Notes under the pieces: model-generated
Seen by the model: the letters and a program-made list of their open reading frames with translations, nothing else
Database searches by the model: none
What the model was told of the DNA's origin: nothing
Part shown: piece by piece, positions 27,476 to 38,251 of the stretch
Layout of the letters: the number at the start of each line of letters is the position of its first letter
How positions within the stretch are numbered: the stretch's first letter is position 1
Origin: Ralstonia mannitolilytica
GTDB lineage: Bacteria > Pseudomonadota > Gammaproteobacteria > Burkholderiales > Burkholderiaceae
NCBI RefSeq assembly: GCF_905397375.1
Contig: NZ_CAJPVG010000002.1
Coordinates: 372,001 to 436,000, forward strand
Length of the DNA: 64,000 nucleotides
Direction of reading: 5' to 3'
Translations under genes and position numbers: made by a program

Positions 27476-28984
27476 ATGCGTACCGCTCGATCCGTTCACC
27501 GTTTGCGTCTGCTTTGCGTTGCCGCCGCGCTCGCGCTTGGCAGCGCGCTGACACCGGCTTATGCGCAGAACGCCACGGGCAGCGTGGCGACCGGCACCTA
27601 TGGCTTGCCCGACTTTGCCGATCTGGTCGAGAAGGTCAGCCCCGCCGTGGTCAACATCCGCACGACCGAAAAAGTGCGGATGCAAGGCGGTCCGAGCGAT
27701 GACGACATGGCGGAGTTCTTCCGCCGCTTCTTTGGCGTACCGATGCCCGGAATGCCTGGGCAAGGCCAGAAGCGCCGCAACGCACCGCCCCAGCAAGAAG
27801 AGGAGCAGAGCCGGGGCGTCGGCTCCGGCTTCATCATTTCCGGCGATGGCTACATCCTGACCAACGCGCACGTTGTCGAGGGCGCCGAGACGATCTATGT
27901 CACGCTGATCGACAAACGCGAGTTCAAGGCCAGGCTCATCGGCCTGGACAAGAGGACCGACGTGGCGCTCGTCAAGGTGGACGCGGCCGGCCTGCCCAGC
28001 CTGAAACTGGGCGACTCCGACAAGGTGCGCGTGGGCGAGTGGGTGCTGGCCATTGGCTCGCCGTTCGGCCTGGATAACACCGTCACGGCCGGTATCGTGT
28101 CGGCCAAGGGGCGCGATACGGGCGATTACCTGCCCTTCATCCAGTCTGATGTGGCTGTCAACCCCGGCAACTCCGGCGGGCCGCTGATCAACCTGCGTGG
28201 CGAGGTCATCGGTATCAACAACCAGATCTACAGCCAGAGCGGCGGCTACATGGGCATTTCGTTCTCGATCCCGATCGACGAAGCGATGCGTGTCGCTGAG
28301 CAGCTGAAGGCCCAGGGCCGCGTGACGCGCGGACGCATCGGCGTGGCCATCGACAATGTGCCGAAGGACGCGGCGGAATCGCTGGGCCTCGGCCGCGCTC
28401 GCGGCGCCTACGTGGGCAACGTCGAATCAGGTGGTCCGGCCGACAAGGCCGGCATCGAGGCGGGCGACATCGTCCTCAAGTTCAACGGCCGCGACATCGA
28501 GAAGGCGGGCGACCTGCAACGCCAGGTCGGCGAAACGAAGCCCGGCACCCGCGCCACCGTGCAGGTCTGGCGCAAGGGCGCGACGCGCGATCTGACCGTC
28601 ACCGTGGCGGAGCTGCCCTCCGATACCAAGGTAGCCCAGCGCAATAAGGGCGCGCAACCCGACAACAGCCAGCAGGGCCCGGGCAAACCGAACGCACTGG
28701 GGCTGGTCGTCTCCGATCTGTCGGAAGGCGCCCATCGCGAGTTCAAGACGAAGGCCGGTGTCGAGGTGCAGGTCGCCGAGGGCCCGGCTGCACGGGTGGG
28801 CATCCGCCCAGGCGATCTGATCCTGCGTGTGGGCGACACCGATATCACGAGCGCGAAGCAATTCAACGAAGTGGTGGCCAAGCTCGACAAGAACCGCATG
28901 GTGGCCGTGTTCGTCCGCCGCGGGGACGCCACCCAGGTGGTGACGATGCGCCCCAGCACGGCCCGTTCGGGTAGCGGCCAGTGA
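27476..28984 (+). CDS. Periplasmic serine protease DegP/MucD (HtrA family)
   Basis: A 502-residue precursor. The signal peptide ends PAYAQN (cleavage near residue 30). The trypsin-like triad is H132 in TNAHVVEG, D162 in KRTDVALVKVD and S233 in NPGNSGGPL. Two PDZ domains follow (about 295-385 and 405-495). It is the chaperone-protease at the end of the rpoE-rseA-rseB group, as mucD is in Pseudomonas. GGGGAG precedes the ATG. The next start overlaps its stop. Confidence 0.95.
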   Translation: MRTARSVHRLRLLCVAAALALGSALTPAYAQNATGSVATGTYGLPDFADLVEKVSPAVVNIRTTEKVRMQGGPSDDDMAEFFRRFFGVPMPGMPGQGQKRRNAPPQQEEEQSRGVGSGFIISGDGYILTNAHVVEGAETIYVTLIDKREFKARLIGLDKRTDVALVKVDAAGLPSLKLGDSDKVRVGEWVLAIGSPFGLDNTVTAGIVSAKGRDTGDYLPFIQSDVAVNPGNSGGPLINLRGEVIGINNQIYSQSGGYMGISFSIPIDEAMRVAEQLKAQGRVTRGRIGVAIDNVPKDAAESLGLGRARGAYVGNVESGGPADKAGIEAGDIVLKFNGRDIEKAGDLQRQVGETKPGTRATVQVWRKGATRDLTVTVAELPSDTKVAQRNKGAQPDNSQQGPGKPNALGLVVSDLSEGAHREFKTKAGVEVQVAEGPAARVGIRPGDLILRVGDTDITSAKQFNEVVAKLDKNRMVAVFVRRGDATQVVTMRPSTARSGSGQ

Positions 28985-29286
28985 TTGAGCTCACGCTCTA
29001 TGGCCGCACGTATTGCCATTTGTGCGACGACATGAAGAACGCGCTGGAGCCGCTCCAGCGCCGTTTTTCATTTGTGCTGCACGAAGTGGATGTGGACAGC
29101 GACCCCGCACTCGAAGACCGGTTTGGCGAGTGGGTGCCCGTGCTGATGACTGGCGGCCCAAACGCGCGGCCGGACGACGCGCACGAACTCTGCCATTACT
29201 TCCTCGACGCGCCGGTCGTGCAGGCGTGGCTGGCCGCGCAGACCGCCCCAGCCGCGCCGCAAAAAGAGCCGCGGGAAACCCCCTGA
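28981..29286 (+). CDS. Glutaredoxin-like protein (DUF836 family)
   Basis: A 101-residue thioredoxin-fold protein with a C-x-x-C active site, C12 and C15 in LYGRTYCHLCDDM. The region EVDVDSDPALEDRFGEWVPVL, here split by eye, is typical of DUF836 proteins that often follow degP in betaproteobacteria. The GTG start overlaps the degP stop (GTGA). A thiol-redox role in or near envelope repair is inferred from context only. Confidence 0.85.
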   Translation: MIELTLYGRTYCHLCDDMKNALEPLQRRFSFVLHEVDVDSDPALEDRFGEWVPVLMTGGPNARPDDAHELCHYFLDAPVVQAWLAAQTAPAAPQKEPRETP

Positions 29287-29293
29287 AATCCGG

Positions 29294-29299
29294 TAAAAT
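29294..29299 (+). promoter_or_regulatory. Possible -10 element upstream of lepA
   Basis: TAAAAT in CGGTAAAATCGCCGG lies at the head of the 173-base gap before lepA. The -35 is weak. It would give lepA-lepB a start separate from the degP transcript. Confidence 0.3.
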
Positions 29300-29459
29300 C
29301 GCCGGTTAGCGCCGATTTTTGCAGTGCACGATGGTTCGTGCAGCAAACTCGGCTTGGAACTCAATACCTCCGCCCGCGCTGTCAATTTGCGCAGGCCGTG
29401 CCGGAACCGCTTCGCGCCCCGGTACACGCGCCCGGGATGGGCGCTTTTCGACGCATTCG

Positions 29460-31256
<1,797 letters not shown>

Positions 31257-31312
31257 CCCGGACACCGCTCGGACCGTTCAGACAAGCAGCGCTTCCTGCG
31301 CCTCTCTCATCC

Positions 31313-32206
31313 ATGAACTTCGCTCTGATCCTGTTTGTTCTTGTCATCATCACCGGCATTGCGTGGGTGGCCGACAAGCTTGTGTTCCAGCGCCAGCGGC
31401 AGGCAGCGGCCGCCGCCGCGCTGGCCGAATTCGATGCGCGCGCGCAGGCGCAGATGCAGTATGGGGGCGCCGGCGATATCGGCACGGCACGCCTGCAGTT
31501 GGCTGAAGAGAAGCTGCGCCAGCCCTGGTGGTTGGAGTACACCGCGAGCTTCTTCCCGGTGATCGCCGCGGTGTTTCTGCTGCGCTCGTTCGTGATCGAG
31601 CCGTTCAAGATTCCGTCGGGCTCGATGATCCCCACGCTGCAGATCGGCGACTTCATCCTCGTCAACAAGTACACGTACGGGATCCGCCTGCCCATCATGA
31701 ACAAGAAGATCGTGGAGCTGAACCAGCCGCAGCGCGGCGACGTAATGGTCTTCCGCTATCCGAAAGATGAATCGATGGACTACATTAAGCGCGTGATCGG
31801 GGTGCCGGGTGATGTCGTGACGTACAGCAACAAGCGCCTGACGGTGAACGGCCAGCCTGCCACCTATGCCGCGCAGCCTGACTATCTCGACGGTGAAAGA
31901 CTGACGTACTCGAAGCAGTATCAGGAGACGCTCGGCAACGTCACCCACAACATCCTGAACGATGCCGATCGCCCGGCCTACGTGTCCGGCCCGGACGATT
32001 TTCCGTTCCGCGAAAACTGCACTTACAATCAGGCCGGCTTCACCTGCAAGGTACCTGCAGGTCACTATTTCATGATGGGCGATAATCGCGACAATAGCGC
32101 GGACTCCCGTTACTGGGGGTTCGTGCCGGATAAGAACATCGTCGGGAAGGCGTTTTTCATCTGGATGAATCTGGGCGATCTCAAGCGGATCGGCAGCTTT
32201 CATTGA
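31313..32206 (+). CDS. lepB: Signal peptidase I
   Basis: A 297-residue inner-membrane protease. There are two N-terminal membrane segments (about 3-20 and 78-94). The catalytic serine is S104 in IPSGSMIPTL and the base is K159 in DYIKRVIGVPGD. The GDNRDNSADSRYWGFVP block is near residue 265. It starts 56 bases after lepA. Confidence 0.95.
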   Translation: MNFALILFVLVIITGIAWVADKLVFQRQRQAAAAAALAEFDARAQAQMQYGGAGDIGTARLQLAEEKLRQPWWLEYTASFFPVIAAVFLLRSFVIEPFKIPSGSMIPTLQIGDFILVNKYTYGIRLPIMNKKIVELNQPQRGDVMVFRYPKDESMDYIKRVIGVPGDVVTYSNKRLTVNGQPATYAAQPDYLDGERLTYSKQYQETLGNVTHNILNDADRPAYVSGPDDFPFRENCTYNQAGFTCKVPAGHYFMMGDNRDNSADSRYWGFVPDKNIVGKAFFIWMNLGDLKRIGSFH

Positions 32207-32271
32207 TCCAGATAAGTGATTTTTTCGCCGCTTATTCCAGCACGCAGCAATTGCACAACGGGGGACATGCA

Positions 32272-32640
32272 ATGCGGAATCGTCAGGCCGGTCTGAAACG
32301 CCAGTCGCGCGGGATTACCATGTTTGGCATCCTGATCGGCATCATCGTGCTGATCACGTTCGTGTTACCGGCGGTTCGGTCTATTCCGAGCCTGATGGAA
32401 TACCAGGCGATCACCCGTGCCGTAAAGCAGGCGCGCGAGCGTGCTGCCACGCGTGAAGACATCGTGGCAGCGTTCGACAAGCAGGCCGCCATTGACGACA
32501 TCACCTCGATCAAGGGCGACGATCTGGAAGTGCTGGACGGCGGTGGGTCGATCCAGGCGGTGCGCTTCTCGTACAAGCGCGAGGTGCCGCTGTACGGCCC
32601 CATCGGTCTGGTGATCACCTATTCGGGGACCCAGCGTTGA
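32272..32640 (+). CDS. DUF4845 membrane protein
   Basis: A 122-residue protein with a basic N-terminus, one membrane helix (about residues 17-38, FGILIGIIVLITFVLPAV) and a periplasmic domain. It is the DUF4845 type, which sits between lepB and rnc in many betaproteobacteria; function is unknown. The ATG at 32272 is used; longer readings enter the gap. The rnc start lies one base after its stop, so the two are probably translated together. Confidence 0.85.
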   Translation: MRNRQAGLKRQSRGITMFGILIGIIVLITFVLPAVRSIPSLMEYQAITRAVKQARERAATREDIVAAFDKQAAIDDITSIKGDDLEVLDGGGSIQAVRFSYKREVPLYGPIGLVITYSGTQR

Positions 32641-32641
32641 C

Positions 32642-33412
32642 ATGAGTCTGGATGCATTGCAGCAACGCCTTGGCTACCGCTTCAGCAAACCGGAGTTGCT
32701 GCAGCAGGCGCTCACGCATCGCAGCCACAGCGCGATGCACAACGAGCGCCTGGAATTTCTTGGCGATTCGATCCTGAATTGCGCCGTTGCCGACATGCTC
32801 TACGGCATGTTTGGCAAGTTGGATGAAGGCGATCTTTCGCGCGTGCGGGCCAACCTGGTCAAGCAGCAGGCGTTGTACGAGATCGCGCAGATGCTGCAGC
32901 TGCCGGACGCATTGCGGCTGGGCGAGGGCGAGCTGAAAAGCGGCGGTTTCCGCCGGCCTTCGATTCTTGCCGACGCGCTGGAAGCTATCTTTGGAGCGGT
33001 CTTCCTGGACGGCGGCTTTGATGCCGCCCGTACGCTGATCCGCAAGCTGTACATCCCCATCCTGGAGCAGGTCGATCCGCGCACACTGGGCAAGGACGCC
33101 AAAACGCTGCTGCAGGAGTATCTGCAAGGCCACAAGATTGCGCTTCCGCTTTACGCGGTGGTCGCCACCCACGGCGCGGCGCATAATCAGCAATTCGAAG
33201 TCGAGTGCACGATCCCGAAGCTGGAGATTCGCGTCTCCGGCAGCGGGGCATCGCGCCGCGCGGCCGAACAATCGGCGGCCAAGCTGGCCCTGGAAGAAGC
33301 GCATCGCCTCGTGCCGCAGCTCCTCAAGCGCAGCCGCGCCGAGCGCACCGGCAAGACGCGCAAGCAGGCCACGCCGCCCGATCCGCAGTTGTCTCTCAGG
33401 TTGAAGGAATAA
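32642..33412 (+). CDS. rnc: Ribonuclease III
   Basis: A 256-residue double-strand-specific RNase. The signature NERLEFLGDSILN (near residues 35-47) carries the metal-binding acidic residues. A double-stranded RNA-binding domain occupies about 155-225 and ends SRRAAEQSAAKLALEEA. A basic tail of about 30 residues follows. It processes rRNA and structured mRNAs. The next gene, era, starts eight bases later. Confidence 0.95.
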   Translation: MSLDALQQRLGYRFSKPELLQQALTHRSHSAMHNERLEFLGDSILNCAVADMLYGMFGKLDEGDLSRVRANLVKQQALYEIAQMLQLPDALRLGEGELKSGGFRRPSILADALEAIFGAVFLDGGFDAARTLIRKLYIPILEQVDPRTLGKDAKTLLQEYLQGHKIALPLYAVVATHGAAHNQQFEVECTIPKLEIRVSGSGASRRAAEQSAAKLALEEAHRLVPQLLKRSRAERTGKTRKQATPPDPQLSLRLKE

Positions 33413-33420
33413 TCAGGTAA

Positions 33421-34359
33421 ATGAGCGACACCCCATTGCAGCCTCCGCAGCCAGAGTCTGGCGTGCCGGAGGGGTTCCGCTGCGGCATGGTCGCCATCGT
33501 TGGGCGACCGAACGTCGGCAAATCCACGCTGATGAACGCCCTCGTGGGCCAGAAAGTCAGCATCACATCGCGCAAGGCGCAGACCACCCGCCACCGCATC
33601 ACGGGCATTCAGACGACGGATGACGCCCAGTTCGTCTTCGTCGATACGCCGGGCTTCCAGACGCGCCATGCCACCGCGCTGAACCGTTCGCTGAACCGGG
33701 CGGTCACGGCCACGCTTACGTCGGTGGATGCGGTGTTGTTCGTGGTCGAGGCCGGCCGCTATGGCCCGGACGATGAGAAAGTGCTCTCGCTGCTGCCGCG
33801 CGAGACGCCTGTCATCCTCATCGTCAACAAGGTCGACCGGCTCGATGCCTACACGCGTGCGGAGATGGTCGCCGTATTCCTGCAGGAGATGTCGCAGGTG
33901 TTTCCGTTCCGGGAGATCGTGCCGATGTCGGCCAAGAACCGCGACGACATCCTGCGCCTGCTCGGCATCGTGCGGCCCCATCTGCCCGAAGGCGAGCCGA
34001 TGTACGACCCCGAAGCGCTTACCGACCGTAGCGAGCGCTTCCTCGCCGCGGAGATCGTCCGCGAAAAAGTCTTCCGCTGGACCGGCGACGAGCTGCCGTA
34101 TTCCAGCACCGTCGTCGTCGACAAGTTCGAGACCGAAGGCCGCCTGCGGCGCGTGTTCGTCACCATCCTGGTCGACCGCGATGCGCACAAGGCGATGATC
34201 ATCGGCGCCAAGGGCGCCAAGCTCAAGCAGATCTCCACCGAAGCCCGCATGGACATGGAAAAGCTGTTCGACGGCAAGGTGTATCTGGAGGTCTGGATCA
34301 AGGTCAAGAGCGGTTGGGCGGACAACGAGGCCGGCCTGCGCGCCTACGGCTACGAGTAA
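33421..34359 (+). CDS. era: GTPase Era
   Basis: A 312-residue ribosome-assembly GTPase. G1 is GRPNVGKSTLMN (near residue 28), G3 is DTPGFQTRH and G4 is NKVDRLD. The KH domain at the C-terminus has IIGAKGAKLKQI, which binds the 3' end of 16S rRNA. The conserved rnc-era-recO order supports the call. Confidence 0.96.
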   Translation: MSDTPLQPPQPESGVPEGFRCGMVAIVGRPNVGKSTLMNALVGQKVSITSRKAQTTRHRITGIQTTDDAQFVFVDTPGFQTRHATALNRSLNRAVTATLTSVDAVLFVVEAGRYGPDDEKVLSLLPRETPVILIVNKVDRLDAYTRAEMVAVFLQEMSQVFPFREIVPMSAKNRDDILRLLGIVRPHLPEGEPMYDPEALTDRSERFLAAEIVREKVFRWTGDELPYSSTVVVDKFETEGRLRRVFVTILVDRDAHKAMIIGAKGAKLKQISTEARMDMEKLFDGKVYLEVWIKVKSGWADNEAGLRAYGYE

Positions 34360-34395
34360 CGGCGCGAGCCCTCAGCCGTTTTCCACACACAGTCG

Positions 34396-35217
34396 ATGGC
34401 GGGACGATCCGATCCGATTCCGGATGAAGCCGCGGAATGGCTCGCCGAGGAGGGCATTGCCGGCGCCGCGCCGCGCAAGAGCTTTCCCGCCGGGCGCTCG
34501 GAGACCCGCGTGGCGGCGCAGCCGGCGTTCGTGCTGCACAGCTATCCGTATCGTGAAACCAGCCTGATCATCGACGTCTTTACGCCCGACTACGGACGGA
34601 TGGCGCTCGTTGCGAAGGGCGCGAAGCGGCCGCATTCTGCGCTGCGTGCAGTGCTGCAGACGTTTCAGCCCCTGTCGCTGTCATGGAGCGGCCGCGGCGA
34701 GGTACGCACGCTCACGCGCGCCGAGTGGGTTGGCGGCATGGTGCCGCTGGGCGGAGAGGGGCTGCTCTCGGGCTTCTACCTGAACGAATTGCTCGTCAAG
34801 TTCGTGGCGCGCGAAGACGGGCACCCTGTGTTGTTCGCGCATTACGTTGAAACGCTCAACAAGCTCGCCCATGGCGAGCCGGCCGCCTTTACGCTGCGTG
34901 CATTTGAGCGCGTGCTGTTGCGCGAGACCGGCTTTGCCGCCCGGCTCGACCGTTGCATCGACGGAGAACCGGTGCAGGCCGATGGCGAATACGTCTATCA
35001 CCCCGAGCGCGGCATCCGGCGCGCGCTGCCGAGTGATCCGTCGTCGTGGCCCGTGCTGCGCGGCCAGACGCTGATCGACATGGAACGCGACGATTACGCC
35101 TCGCGCCCCACGACCGCCCAGCAGAGCCGCAGCCTGATGCGATTCCTGCTGCATTATCATTTGCACGGCACGCCGCTTTCGACGCGCCAGATCCTGATCG
35201 ACTTGCAGAAACTATGA
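34396..35217 (+). CDS. recO: DNA repair protein RecO
   Basis: A 273-residue RecF-pathway mediator that helps load RecA. After about 35 poorly conserved residues comes the OB-fold part (AFVLHSYPYRETSLIIDVFT), then an alpha-helical part. LLSGFYLNELLVKF near residue 128 is typical. The expected zinc-cysteine cluster is not obvious, as in many proteobacterial RecO. Its TGA overlaps the pdxJ start (ATGA). Confidence 0.92.
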   Translation: MAGRSDPIPDEAAEWLAEEGIAGAAPRKSFPAGRSETRVAAQPAFVLHSYPYRETSLIIDVFTPDYGRMALVAKGAKRPHSALRAVLQTFQPLSLSWSGRGEVRTLTRAEWVGGMVPLGGEGLLSGFYLNELLVKFVAREDGHPVLFAHYVETLNKLAHGEPAAFTLRAFERVLLRETGFAARLDRCIDGEPVQADGEYVYHPERGIRRALPSDPSSWPVLRGQTLIDMERDDYASRPTTAQQSRSLMRFLLHYHLHGTPLSTRQILIDLQKL

Positions 35218-36005
35218 TCTTTCATGCCTCGCCGGGGGTCATCGACCTGGGCATCAACATCGACCACGTCGCCACGCTGCGCAACGCGCGCGGCACCACT
35301 TACCCGGACCCGATCGCCGCGGCGCTGCTTGCCGAAGAGGCCGGCGCCGACCTCATCACGCTGCATTTGCGGGAAGACCGTCGCCACATCAAGGACGCCG
35401 ACGTCCGCGCACTGCGCCCGCAACTGCGCACGCGCATGAATCTGGAGTGCGCGGTCACGCAGGAGATGCTCGATATCGCCTGCGACATCGGTCCGCAAGA
35501 TGTCTGTCTCGTGCCGGAACGTCGCCAGGAAGTCACCACTGAAGGCGGTCTCGATGTGGTGGGCGGCTTTGCCAAGGTTCAGGCGGCGTGCAAGCAGCTG
35601 GCAGACGCCGGCATCCGCGTATCGCTGTTCATCGATCCGGATGCGGAGCAGATCGAAGCCGCTGCCGCCGCCGGCGCGCCCGTCATCGAACTGCACACCG
35701 GCCGCTACGCCGAAGCCACAGATCCCGCCGAGGTGAAGGCAGAGCTCGTGCGCATCGAAACGGCCGTGGAAGAGGGCATTCGGTGGGGCGTCCGAGTCAA
35801 TGCCGGGCACGGCCTGCACTACACGAACGTGCAGCCGATCGCGGCCATTGCCGGTATCCATGAACTGAACATCGGCCACGCCGTCGTCGCGCATGCCGTA
35901 TTTGCCGGCTGGCAGAACGCCGTGCGCGAGATGAAGGCGATCATGGTTGCGGCGCGGCTGTCGTCGACGACGCCCGCGGCGGCACATCCAGGCGTGCCGG
36001 TATGA
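35214..36005 (+). CDS. pdxJ: Pyridoxine 5'-phosphate synthase
   Basis: A 263-residue TIM-barrel enzyme condensing 1-deoxyxylulose 5-phosphate with 3-amino-2-oxopropyl phosphate. Family blocks are LGINIDHVATLRNARGT (near residues 12-28), LHLREDRRHI, and CLVPERRQEVTTEGGLDV, which holds the catalytic Glu. Start and stop both use ATGA overlaps with recO and acpS, a recO-pdxJ-acpS translational chain. Confidence 0.95.
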   Translation: MIFHASPGVIDLGINIDHVATLRNARGTTYPDPIAAALLAEEAGADLITLHLREDRRHIKDADVRALRPQLRTRMNLECAVTQEMLDIACDIGPQDVCLVPERRQEVTTEGGLDVVGGFAKVQAACKQLADAGIRVSLFIDPDAEQIEAAAAAGAPVIELHTGRYAEATDPAEVKAELVRIETAVEEGIRWGVRVNAGHGLHYTNVQPIAAIAGIHELNIGHAVVAHAVFAGWQNAVREMKAIMVAARLSSTTPAAAHPGVPV

Positions 36006-36442
36006 ACGCGCCGGCCGCGGCTTCGGTATCCGGTGCCATCTACGGCATCGGCACCGACATCATCCAGATCGAGCGCGTGGAAGGCGTGATGCAGCGGACC
36101 AACGGCCGCTTTGCCGAAAAGGTGCTCGGCCCCGATGAGCTGCGCGTCTATCACGCCCGCAAGGCACGCTCTGAGCGCCGGGGCCTCGCGTTTCTGGCCA
36201 CGCGCTTTGCTGCCAAGGAAGCCGTGTCCAAGGCCATTGGCCTTGGCATGCGCTGGCCGATGACATGGCGCGCGGTGCAGACGCTCAACTTGCCCTCCGG
36301 CCAGCCGGTGGTGCGCTACAGCGGCGAACTGGCCGACTGGATCGCGCAGCACGGCCTCCATATCCAGATCAGCGTGACGGACGAGCGCGACTACGCAGTC
36401 GCCTTTGCCGTCGCCGAGTTGCAAACGAAACCCACCGCATGA
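36002..36442 (+). CDS. acpS: Holo-ACP synthase
   Basis: A 146-residue phosphopantetheinyl transferase activating ACP. The Mg-binding GIGTDIIQIERVE block is at residues 15-27, and FAAKEAVSKAIGLGM near residue 74 is the second motif. It modifies the AcpP encoded at 22748. It overlaps pdxJ and nagZ by four bases each. Confidence 0.94.
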   Translation: MNAPAAASVSGAIYGIGTDIIQIERVEGVMQRTNGRFAEKVLGPDELRVYHARKARSERRGLAFLATRFAAKEAVSKAIGLGMRWPMTWRAVQTLNLPSGQPVVRYSGELADWIAQHGLHIQISVTDERDYAVAFAVAELQTKPTA

Positions 36443-37488
36443 CTCAAACCAACAAGCAGAAGCGCCCCGGCCCGATCGTCCTGGATGTCGCCGGTCTTGA
36501 ACTGGGCCCGGACGACGTCCGCCGCGTCGCTCACCCGCTGACGGGCGGCGTGATCCTGTTCGCGCGCAACTTTGAATCGCGCGCCCAGTTGACGGCGCTC
36601 ACGCGAGCGATCCGCGCGGTACGTGACGACGTGCTCATCTGCATCGACCACGAAGGTGGCCGCGTGCAGCGTGCCAAGACCGACGGCTTCACGCACCTCC
36701 CGGCCATGGGCGCGCTCGGGCGATTGTGGGATGCCGACGTGCTGTCCGCCACGCGCGCCGCCACGGCCTGCGGCTACGTGCTCGCCGCCGAACTGCGCGC
36801 CTGCGATATCGACCTCAGCTTCACGCCCGTGCTGGATCTCGACTATGGCAACAGCAGCGTGATTGGCGACCGCGCCTTCCACCGTGACCCGCGCGTGGTG
36901 ACGATGCTGGCCAATCATCTGACGCTGGGCCTCCGACTGGCGGGCATGTCGAACTGCGGCAAGCATTTCCCCGGTCATGGCTTTGTCCAGGCCGATTCGC
37001 ACATTGCCGTGCCGGTGGACGAACGCCCGCTCGAGGCGATCCTCGCGGATGACGCCCAGCCCTACGGCTGGATGGGCATCGGTCTGCAATCGGTGATGCC
37101 AGCGCACGTGATCTACTCGGCGGTGGACCCGAACCCGGCGGGCTTCTCGCGCTTCTGGCTGCAGGACATGCTGCGCACGCATTTCAACTTCGACGGCGTG
37201 ATCTTCAGCGACGACCTCAGCATGGAAGGCGCAAGCGTCGCAGGCTCGGTGGTGGACGGTGCGCGCGCGGCGCTTACCGCCGGCTGCGACATGGTGCTGA
37301 TCTGCAACGCACCGGACAAGGCCGATCGGCTGCTGAATGAGCTCGACGTGAAGATGGACAAGACTTCACAGCGCCGCGTGCGGCGGTTGTTTGGTGGCAA
37401 GGCGGCCAAGGACTGGGCGAAGCTGCAGCAGCAATCCGCCTACCGGCAGGCGCTGCGTACGCTACGCGAGGCCAGGCTCATTGCATGA
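36439..37488 (+). CDS. nagZ: Beta-N-acetylhexosaminidase (cell-wall recycling)
   Basis: A 349-residue GH3 enzyme removing GlcNAc from anhydromuropeptides in the cytoplasm. CIDHEGGRVQRAK is near residue 70. The KHFPGHGFVQADSH loop near residue 175 has the catalytic His, and FSDDLSMEGA near residue 256 holds the nucleophile Asp. The ATGA overlap with acpS defines the start. A bidirectional terminator follows. Confidence 0.94.
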   Translation: MTQTNKQKRPGPIVLDVAGLELGPDDVRRVAHPLTGGVILFARNFESRAQLTALTRAIRAVRDDVLICIDHEGGRVQRAKTDGFTHLPAMGALGRLWDADVLSATRAATACGYVLAAELRACDIDLSFTPVLDLDYGNSSVIGDRAFHRDPRVVTMLANHLTLGLRLAGMSNCGKHFPGHGFVQADSHIAVPVDERPLEAILADDAQPYGWMGIGLQSVMPAHVIYSAVDPNPAGFSRFWLQDMLRTHFNFDGVIFSDDLSMEGASVAGSVVDGARAALTAGCDMVLICNAPDKADRLLNELDVKMDKTSQRRVRRLFGGKAAKDWAKLQQQSAYRQALRTLREARLIA

Positions 37489-37511
37489 CGCCACGCCAAA
37501 CTGGCGGCAAC

Positions 37512-37540
37512 AAAAAAGGCAGCGCGAAGCTGCCTTTTTT
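37512..37540. terminator. Bidirectional terminator between nagZ and efp
   Basis: AAAAAAGGCAGC pairs with GCTGCCTTTTTT around a five-base loop, so it has a T tract on both strands. It serves nagZ on the plus strand and efp (stop at 37558) on the minus strand. Confidence 0.9.
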
Positions 37541-37557
37541 GTCGCTGCGGCGCCGTC

Positions 37558-38133
37558 TTACTTGGCGCGGCTGCGGTACTCGTCGGTACGCGTGTCGATT
37601 TCGATCTTGTCGCCCGTGTTGCAGAACAGCGGCACCTGGATCACGAAATCCTTGTTGTCGTTGATCTGTGCGGCCTTCAGCACCTTGCCCGACGAGGTGT
37701 CACCCTTCACGGCCGGCTCGGTGTAGACGATTTCGCGGACAACCGTGGTCGGCAGTTCGACCGAGATGGGGCTGTCGTTGTACAGCGTCACTTCCACCTG
37801 CATGCCGTCTTGCAGGTAGTTCAGTGCGTTGCCCATGTTCTCGGCGTCGACTTCGTACTGCTCGCCGGTACTCATGTTCATGAAGACATACCGCGTGCCG
37901 TCGAAGTACGAGTACTCGGCTTCCTTCTTGTCGAGGATGACCTGCTCGAACTTGTCGTCAGCGTTGAATACCGATTCGCTGCCTGCACCCGTCAGCAGGT
38001 TCTTGTACTTCATCTTGATCACGGCGCCCGAACGGCCCGAACGGCTGTACTCGGTCTTGAGCACGACCATGGCGTCGTTGCCGATCATGAACACGTTGCC
38101 TGCGCGGAGTTCTTGCGCGATCTTCAAGGCCAT
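37558..38133 (-). CDS. efp: Elongation factor P (arginine-tip type)
   Basis: A 191-residue factor that rescues ribosomes stalled at proline runs. The loop between the first strands reads YSRSGRSGAVI; by alignment to Pseudomonas EF-P, R34 is the arginine that EarP rhamnosylates. The KOW-like N-terminal and two OB domains are complete, ending DTRTDEYRSRAK. CAGGAAG lies upstream of the ATG. The modifying enzyme is encoded directly upstream, so the pair is likely co-regulated. Confidence 0.96.
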   Translation of the reverse strand: MALKIAQELRAGNVFMIGNDAMVVLKTEYSRSGRSGAVIKMKYKNLLTGAGSESVFNADDKFEQVILDKKEAEYSYFDGTRYVFMNMSTGEQYEVDAENMGNALNYLQDGMQVEVTLYNDSPISVELPTTVVREIVYTEPAVKGDTSSGKVLKAAQINDNKDFVIQVPLFCNTGDKIEIDTRTDEYRSRAK

Positions 38134-38251
38134 TTCTAAATCTTCCTGAAAAGTAAGAGGGGTCGATGCGCGCCAAGCAACGATGCAACCGCGCGAGTCC
38201 CTCAGGTCGCGCGAACCAGGTCAGAGCCGGGGCCGCATGGTGAACAGCCCG